Of a stretch of DNA of 64,000 bases, positions 58,698-64,000 are shown in pieces. The position numbers and the translations under genes were made by a program. The DNA lies in the NCBI GenBank assembly GCA_947044405.1, contig CAMRHE010000360.1, positions 1,508,001 through 1,572,000 on the forward strand, given 5' to 3'. The notes under the pieces are model-generated. The model was not told the DNA's origin. It was given only the letters and a program-made list of their open reading frames with translations, and made no database searches. How positions within the stretch are numbered: position 1 is the stretch's first letter; each line of letters begins with the position of its first letter. The DNA is from Leptodactylus fallax. Taxonomy: Eukaryota; Chordata; Amphibia; Anura; Leptodactylidae.

Positions 58698-58740
58698 GGG
58701 GGGGGGGGGGGGGGGGGGGGGGGGGTGTGGGGGAGGGTGG
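58583..58740. repeat. Near-pure poly(G) tract
   Basis: 158 bp with uninterrupted runs of 54, 57 and 28 G separated by single T or TGT. It forms the spurious poly-glycine ORFs and is expected to form G-quadruplexes. Confidence 0.95.
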
Positions 58741-58789
58741 GAGACAGGTGTGTGCCTGTGTCTCCTCTCCCGTTTTTTTTTTTTAATTC

Positions 58790-59347
58790 ACTGACATATA
58801 TCTGTGATACTGTTTGTCTTTGTAGTTTGTCCCTTTTCTCTCTCTGTATCCTTAGCTGTGATGCTGTAGCTCCTCCTCTCTCTCTCTCAGTTTAGTTTCA
58901 CTTCTTTGTAAGCAACATGTCTGCTCAGCTCCTGGTATTTCATCATTTTTCACCTACTGCTGTATGAGGTTCTACAAGATTTACTTGGATTAAAGCATCT
59001 GGAATCTTATCTACGCCTCCTCAGTTGCGTTGAACACTATCTGATAGATATCTTGGTGTAAATTGCTGGTTAGCATAGAGACTACAGGACACTCTCACAA
59101 CCTCACACTTGCAGCCAAGCTATTGAGTCAGAACAGTGAAAAATGATGCATAAAGACTGCCAGATACGGCTGTAAGACAGTTCACCAACTTCTGACATAC
59201 AGTCAGTCACAGCAAGTTACCTGAAGCCAGAAGGAATCAGCATTGTGTAAGTTGCATTCGCAGCTCAGACTCCCTCAGCATAAGAAGATTCTATCAAGCA
59301 GCCATCTTACTCCAGCAAAGTTATATTTATCCTGTTTGTGTTGCATC
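58790..59347 (+). other. Putative 5' LTR/leader of the BEL/Pao element
   Basis: Non-coding, with a CT-rich stretch and gattaaagcatctggaatc (poly-A-like). LTR ends and the primer site could not be fixed because the 3' LTR is outside the window. Confidence 0.4.
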
Positions 59348-62300
59348 ATGGCTGAAGGGCACCCTGAAGCACAAGGTAGCATGGACCTCAGTCTGCAGCC
59401 CAGTGAGAAGGCTAGACGCTCAATTAAACAGGTTAGAGACAATCTAGAAGGTTTAAAGCATGAACTTTCCTGTGAACTCTCAAAATGGTGGCAGGAAATA
59501 CAGACTAAGATATCTGCCATGTGCTTGCCTGCATACCATGTATCACCACTAGAGGGAGCTCTGCGACAGCTTTGTTCTATGCATGGACATTATAAAATGA
59601 AAGCTGAGGAGTATGAAAGCATATTGAGGAAACTTCATACAGACGATTCCTTAGTTGAATTGCAAAGCTTCCAGCATCTCAATTCAGAACGAGACAGCTT
59701 AGTACATGAAACTAAGTTAAGGACAGAGGCAAGAATTGCGCAACTGCAGGAAATGGCATCCCACGTTTCTGAGTCTACTAAGCGTTCAAAGCGTACATCT
59801 AAGTCACGTTCCTCAAAATCTTCCACACTCAGTGAGCAACTTATAAAAGCACGTGCAGAGGCGGAAGCTACTAAGATACAGGCAGCCTTTGCACAACAGA
59901 AAGCAGCAATGGAAGCTAATGCAGCAGCAATGGAAGCTAATGCAGCTCAAAAAAGGGCAGAACTAGAAGCTCTAGAGAAACAGAATGAGCACGCTGCAGC
60001 CATGGCAAGGTTAAGCATTTTAGAACAGGCCATCAGTGGAAGTGAAAGAGACAGCACCAGTTTGTGTGATGTGGAAGCAGAGGATCCCCTCAAGCGCACA
60101 AGAGACTATGTACTAAGCCAAAGCAGTGAATCCCTATTTGTCACAAATGTTCCTGTCAGGGACAACATCTCTCCAGAGCAACAGGGCACAGTATCTTCTG
60201 CAGCACACCGCATTCAAGGTCAGTACAATGCCCTGCCTGTCCAGCATCCAGTTTCTTCTTCCTTCATGGATTCCCAAAGCCTTGCACCTCAGCAAATGCA
60301 ATATACTGATACTCAGGTAAACACCAATGTGACACCATACTACCAGACTGCAAACAACCGTCCAGTCTCACATCCATATGTGGCTAAACCTATGTACTTT
60401 AAGCTAGCTCCTAGGCTGAATGCCTACGCAGCCCCTACACTACCTACCTCTGTTAACCAGAACCCCACTAACAACGTAATCACCGCTACTCAGCCAGCAA
60501 CTCAATATTTAAAGTCAGAGAGAACAGACATGTCAGAGTTTGCAAGGTACATGGTTCGCCGTGAGCTTACTAAGACTGGACTCACAAGGTTCGATGACCA
60601 ACCTGAGAACTACAGAGGCTGGAAATGTGCCTTCAAAACTGCAATCAGTGACCTTGGCATTACTGCAGCTGAAGAATTAGATTTGCTTATCCGGTGGCTT
60701 GGCCCACAGTCCACAGAACGTGCTAAAAGACTCAGATCCGTCCACATTTACAACCCCATAGCAGGCCTTACCGCTGCTTGGGAAAGACTGGAGAAAACCT
60801 ATGGCAGTCCTGAAGCAATAGAGAATGCTCTGTTCAAACGGTTGCAAGGGTTTCCAAAGATATCTGGTAAGGATCATCAGAAATTTCAAGAACTTAGTGA
60901 CCTACTCATGGAGCTCCTACTGGCTAAGGCGGACACTCTCCTACCGGGCCTCAGTTACCTGGACACTGCTCGTGGGGTAAACCCGATAGTCACCAAGTTG
61001 CCATATAATATTCAAGAAAGGTGGACCACAGTTGGGTCAAGATACAAAACTGAGAATAGAGTCTCCTTTCCTCCATTTTCCTACTTCTGTGAGTTTATCA
61101 AGAACATTGCAGAATCCAAGAATGACCCAAGCTTTTCCTATGGGGATCCCAGTGTTCCTGGTTCACCTCCTATTAAGTATGACAGCTCACATTCTAACTA
61201 CAGAAACCGCAGAGGCCCAGTTTCGGTGAAAAAGACTGATATTCTTCCTATACCTACATCAGCACCAGAAGAAAGCAGTTGCAACAGCAACCAAGACGAA
61301 AAGGTAGAAAATCCTAACCGTCTGTGTCCTATTCACAAGAAGCCTCATCCCCTCAAGAAGTGTATTGGCTTCAGGAGGAAACCAATCCAGGAACGTAAAG
61401 AGCTTCTAAAGAAACTAGGGATATGTTTCAAATGTTGTGCCTCTACTGAACATGTTGCTAGAGACTGTAAAATTGCTATTAAGTGTATAGAGTGTGGCAG
61501 TGAGGACCATGTACAGGCTCTTCATCCATCCCAGCCTAGTGCCACACCGCCTAGAGGTTTCCCTTCCCCAACTAAGCATGGCGGGGAGAACACAGATCAA
61601 GCAGCAAATACTACCACAGTATCTTCCTCATGTACAGAAGTCTGCGGAGAAGACCTTTGTGACAAGTCCTGTGCAAGGATATGCCTAGTCAATATATACC
61701 CCAAGGGCCAACCAGAAAGGGCTCTGAGGGTGTACGCCATCTTGGATGACCAGAGCAACCACTCACTTGCAAGGTCAGAACTCTTTGATCTGTTTAACTT
61801 AAAGGGTGATACCTATCCGTATACCTTGGGTACTTGTAGTGGCATATCAGAGGTTTCAGGAAGAAGGGCCAGTGGTCTCGTAATAGCTTCTCTCAAGGGC
61901 AATTTAGAGATACCTTTGCCCACACTTGTTGAGTGCAACCAGATACCATCAAACAGAGAAGAGATACCCACACCAGAGGCGGCTTTCCAGCACCCTCATC
62001 TAAGGGCTATAGCCAGTGAAATACCATCCCTTGACAAAAATGCAGACATTCTACTTCTGCTAGGTAGAGACATTCTCAGACTGCACAAAATACGCCAGCA
62101 AATTAATGGACCACATGATGCACCATTTGCCCAGCGCCTCGATCTAGGATGGGTAAGCATTGGCAACGTCTGCATAGGTAGGATGAAAAGGCCCACCAAT
62201 ATTTCTTCATTTAAGACGCATATGTTACCAAATGGTCGCAGCACTTGTTTTCAGCCATGTCCACATCACTACCAAGTGAAAGAGAAGATAAGCAACAGTA

Positions 62301-63607
62301 AGTGGCTACATAATCACCGAGACAACGTGAATACTTTCCTGCCTGGGGACGACACCCTTGGATTAACAGTGTTCAATACAACAAGTGATGACAACAAGCT
62401 GGCACCGGCTATAGCTGATAAAGAATTTCTCAAACTTATGGACAAGGAATTCATTCAAGATGATTCCAACAGCTGGGTAGCACCCTTACCTTTCCGCTCC
62501 CCGAGATCAAAACTACCAAACAATCTGAAGCAAGCAGTTTCTAGATTTTCCTCTTTAAAACGTACCCTCAAGAGGAAACCAGAGATGGAGAAACACTTTG
62601 TAGGTTTCATGCAGAAGGTATTTGAGAGAGATCATGCAGAACCTGCACCTCCACTAAAGGAAGGAGAAGAATGCTGGTACCTTCCATCATTTGGCGTGTA
62701 TCACCCTCGCAAACCTGACCAAATCAGGGTCGTGTTCGATTCTAGTGCTCAGTATGAAGGCGTCTCTCTCAACAACCTGCTCCTCACTGGTCCTAACCTA
62801 AACAACAGCCTCATAGGAGTCTTAATCCGTTTCAGACAGGAACCAGTTGCAGTGATGGCCGACATCCAACAGATGTTTCATTGCTTCATCGTTAAGGATG
62901 ATGACAGAAACTATCTCAGGTTCCTATGGCATAAGGACAATGATGTCAACAATGAAGTCATAGATTACCGGATGAAGGTACATGTCTTTGGCAATAGCCC
63001 ATCTCCTGCAGTAGCGATCTATGGACTGAGAAGGACCGCCCAAGAAGGTGAGAAAGAGTATGGCTCTGATGCTCGTCAGTTTGTTGAGAGGAACTTCTAT
63101 GTTGATGATGGTCTTAAATCCTTACCTGCAAGTGAAGAAGTGATCGATCTCCTCTCTAGAACACAGGAAATGCTGTCTGTAGCTAATCTCAGACTTCACA
63201 AGATCATCTCCAACAATATGGAAGTAATGAAGGCATTTCCCTCTGATGATCATGCAATCAACTTGAAGGATCTTGATCTCAGTTCTGATACTCCTCCTAT
63301 GCAACGCAGCCTAGGATTGCTATGGAACACTGAACAAGACACATTCACATTCCAAGTGTCTTCTTGTGACAAACCTTTCACCAAACGAGGAGTTTTATCT
63401 GTTGTGAACAGCATTTATGATCCTCTTGGTTTCATTGCTCCCATCACCATTCAAGGCAAGCTACTACTAAGACAGCTTACCACTGAGAACATGGACTGGG
63501 ACACTCCACTGCCTGCTGAGAAACAACTGAGGTCTGACTGTGGCACTAACTTCGTTGGAGCCTGCAAAGAACTGCAGTTAGACAACTTCTTATCCAACAA
63601 TGGGTGA
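59348..63607 (+). pseudogene. BEL/Pao gag-pol with in-frame RNase H/integrase deletion and terminal stop
   Basis: 1419 codons from MAEGHPEAQGSMDLS; this start rather than 59243, since it follows the non-coding leader. In order: coiled coil (Ala/Glu/Lys-rich, about residues 190-240), gag DUF1759-like (NYRGWKCAFKTAI, about 420-600), CCHC-like knuckles (CFKCCASTEHVARDC, about 693), aspartic protease (AILDDQSNHSLARSE, about 800), RT with RVVFDSSA (1128), MADIQQMFHCF and the Pao-type active site FYVDDGL (1252). At about residue 1394 (63525) the text jumps from the post-RT region (LPAEKQ) to the integrase core LRSDCGTNFVGACKEL. RNase H, the integrase zinc finger and the first catalytic Asp are therefore missing, yet the frame is kept. 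TGA at 63605 follows. Confidence 0.9.
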
Positions 63608-64000
63608 ACTTGGACGTTTAACCCTCCACATTCATCCCATATGGGAGGTTCCTGGGAACGTATGATTGGGATCACACGCAGAATCCTTGACTCTATGTTG
63701 ATGGACCACAAGTCGACACTGCTTACCCATGAGACGTTAATAACCTTTCTTGCTGAAGTGTCTGCGATAATCAATGCAAGGCCACTTGTCCCAGTATCTT
63801 CAGACCCTGAATCTCCAATTATCTTAACCCCAGCAACGCTTCTTACTCAGAAAATTGGTACTGCTGCTACCTCTCCACGTACCTTAGATCGCAGTGACAT
63901 TTACAGATGCCAATGGAAACAAGTTCAACACCTGTCCAATGTGTTCTGGCACCGCTGGAAAACAGAGTACCTCCACATGCTACAGAGCCGTCACAAATGG
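63608..64000 (+). pseudogene. BEL/Pao integrase core, C-terminal part (runs off the window)
   Basis: Continues in the same frame after the TGA at 63605-63607: TWTFNPPHSSHMGGSWERMI with the catalytic Glu of GGSWERM, then INARPLVPVSSDPESP and QWKQVQHLSNVFWHRW. These are standard BEL/Pao integrase C-terminal blocks. Open to the last base. Confidence 0.9.

Noticed and set aside
58497..58895. Poly-glycine proteins on the plus strand
   Set aside because: They arise from the poly(G) tract read in all frames.

Overview
This is eukaryotic, almost certainly anuran amphibian, DNA. The evidence is a vertebrate-type intron/exon gene (glutathione S-transferase pi, GSTP) on the minus strand together with DIRS, BEL/Pao, Ty3/gypsy, gammaretrovirus-like, L1, Rex1/L2-like, Tc1 and hAT-like elements and many TTAA-flanked MITEs. 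There are no prokaryotic features and no CRISPR array. The species is not determined.

The host gene content is a tandem GSTP cluster on the minus strand. Copy A is represented only by coding exon 2 (1350-1385); the rest lies left of the window or is missing. Copy B runs from 21800 (promoter) to 2656 (poly-A signal). It has exons 1 and 3-7, lacks exon 2, and carries two in-frame TGA codons in exon 3. Copy C runs from about 36860 to 28780. It has all seven exons with matching phases, a TATA box and an antioxidant-response element, but one CGA-to-TGA nonsense change in exon 4. No copy visible here is open from start to stop. The initiator ATG is split between exon 1 (A) and exon 2 (TG).

Inside intron 1 to intron 2 of copy B lies a nested set of retroelements. 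A 5'-truncated gammaretrovirus-like provirus (integrase C-terminus, env SU, env TM, 3' LTR) replaced the exon 2 region. A 1-kb probable solo LTR sits in its env, and a complete 7.17-kb gypsy element (10859-18025, LTRs differing at one visible site, tRNA-Ser primer site) sits in its 3' LTR. A deleted DIRS element (7733-9923) lies next to it.

22-33 kb is the B-C intergenic region and copy C. It contains hairpin MITEs, a 2-kb hAT-like element with perfect 8-bp target duplication, TTAA MITEs, and a truncated Tc1 and a second hAT-like MITE within the introns of copy C. Directly upstream of the copy C promoter is a 2.3-kb array of 33-35 bp repeats (37270-39602). On the gene strand most units contain a consensus 5' splice site.

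39.6-64 kb has no recognisable host gene. It holds a TTAA MITE, repeat-family copies, a Tc1-like element with one stop codon (43026-44674), two Rex1/L2-like LINE fragments, a full-length but frameshifted L1 with target-site duplication (49239-55539), a 158-bp nearly pure poly(G) tract (58583-58740), and a BEL/Pao element running off the right edge. The BEL/Pao polyprotein has lost its RNase H and most of its integrase by an apparently in-frame deletion.
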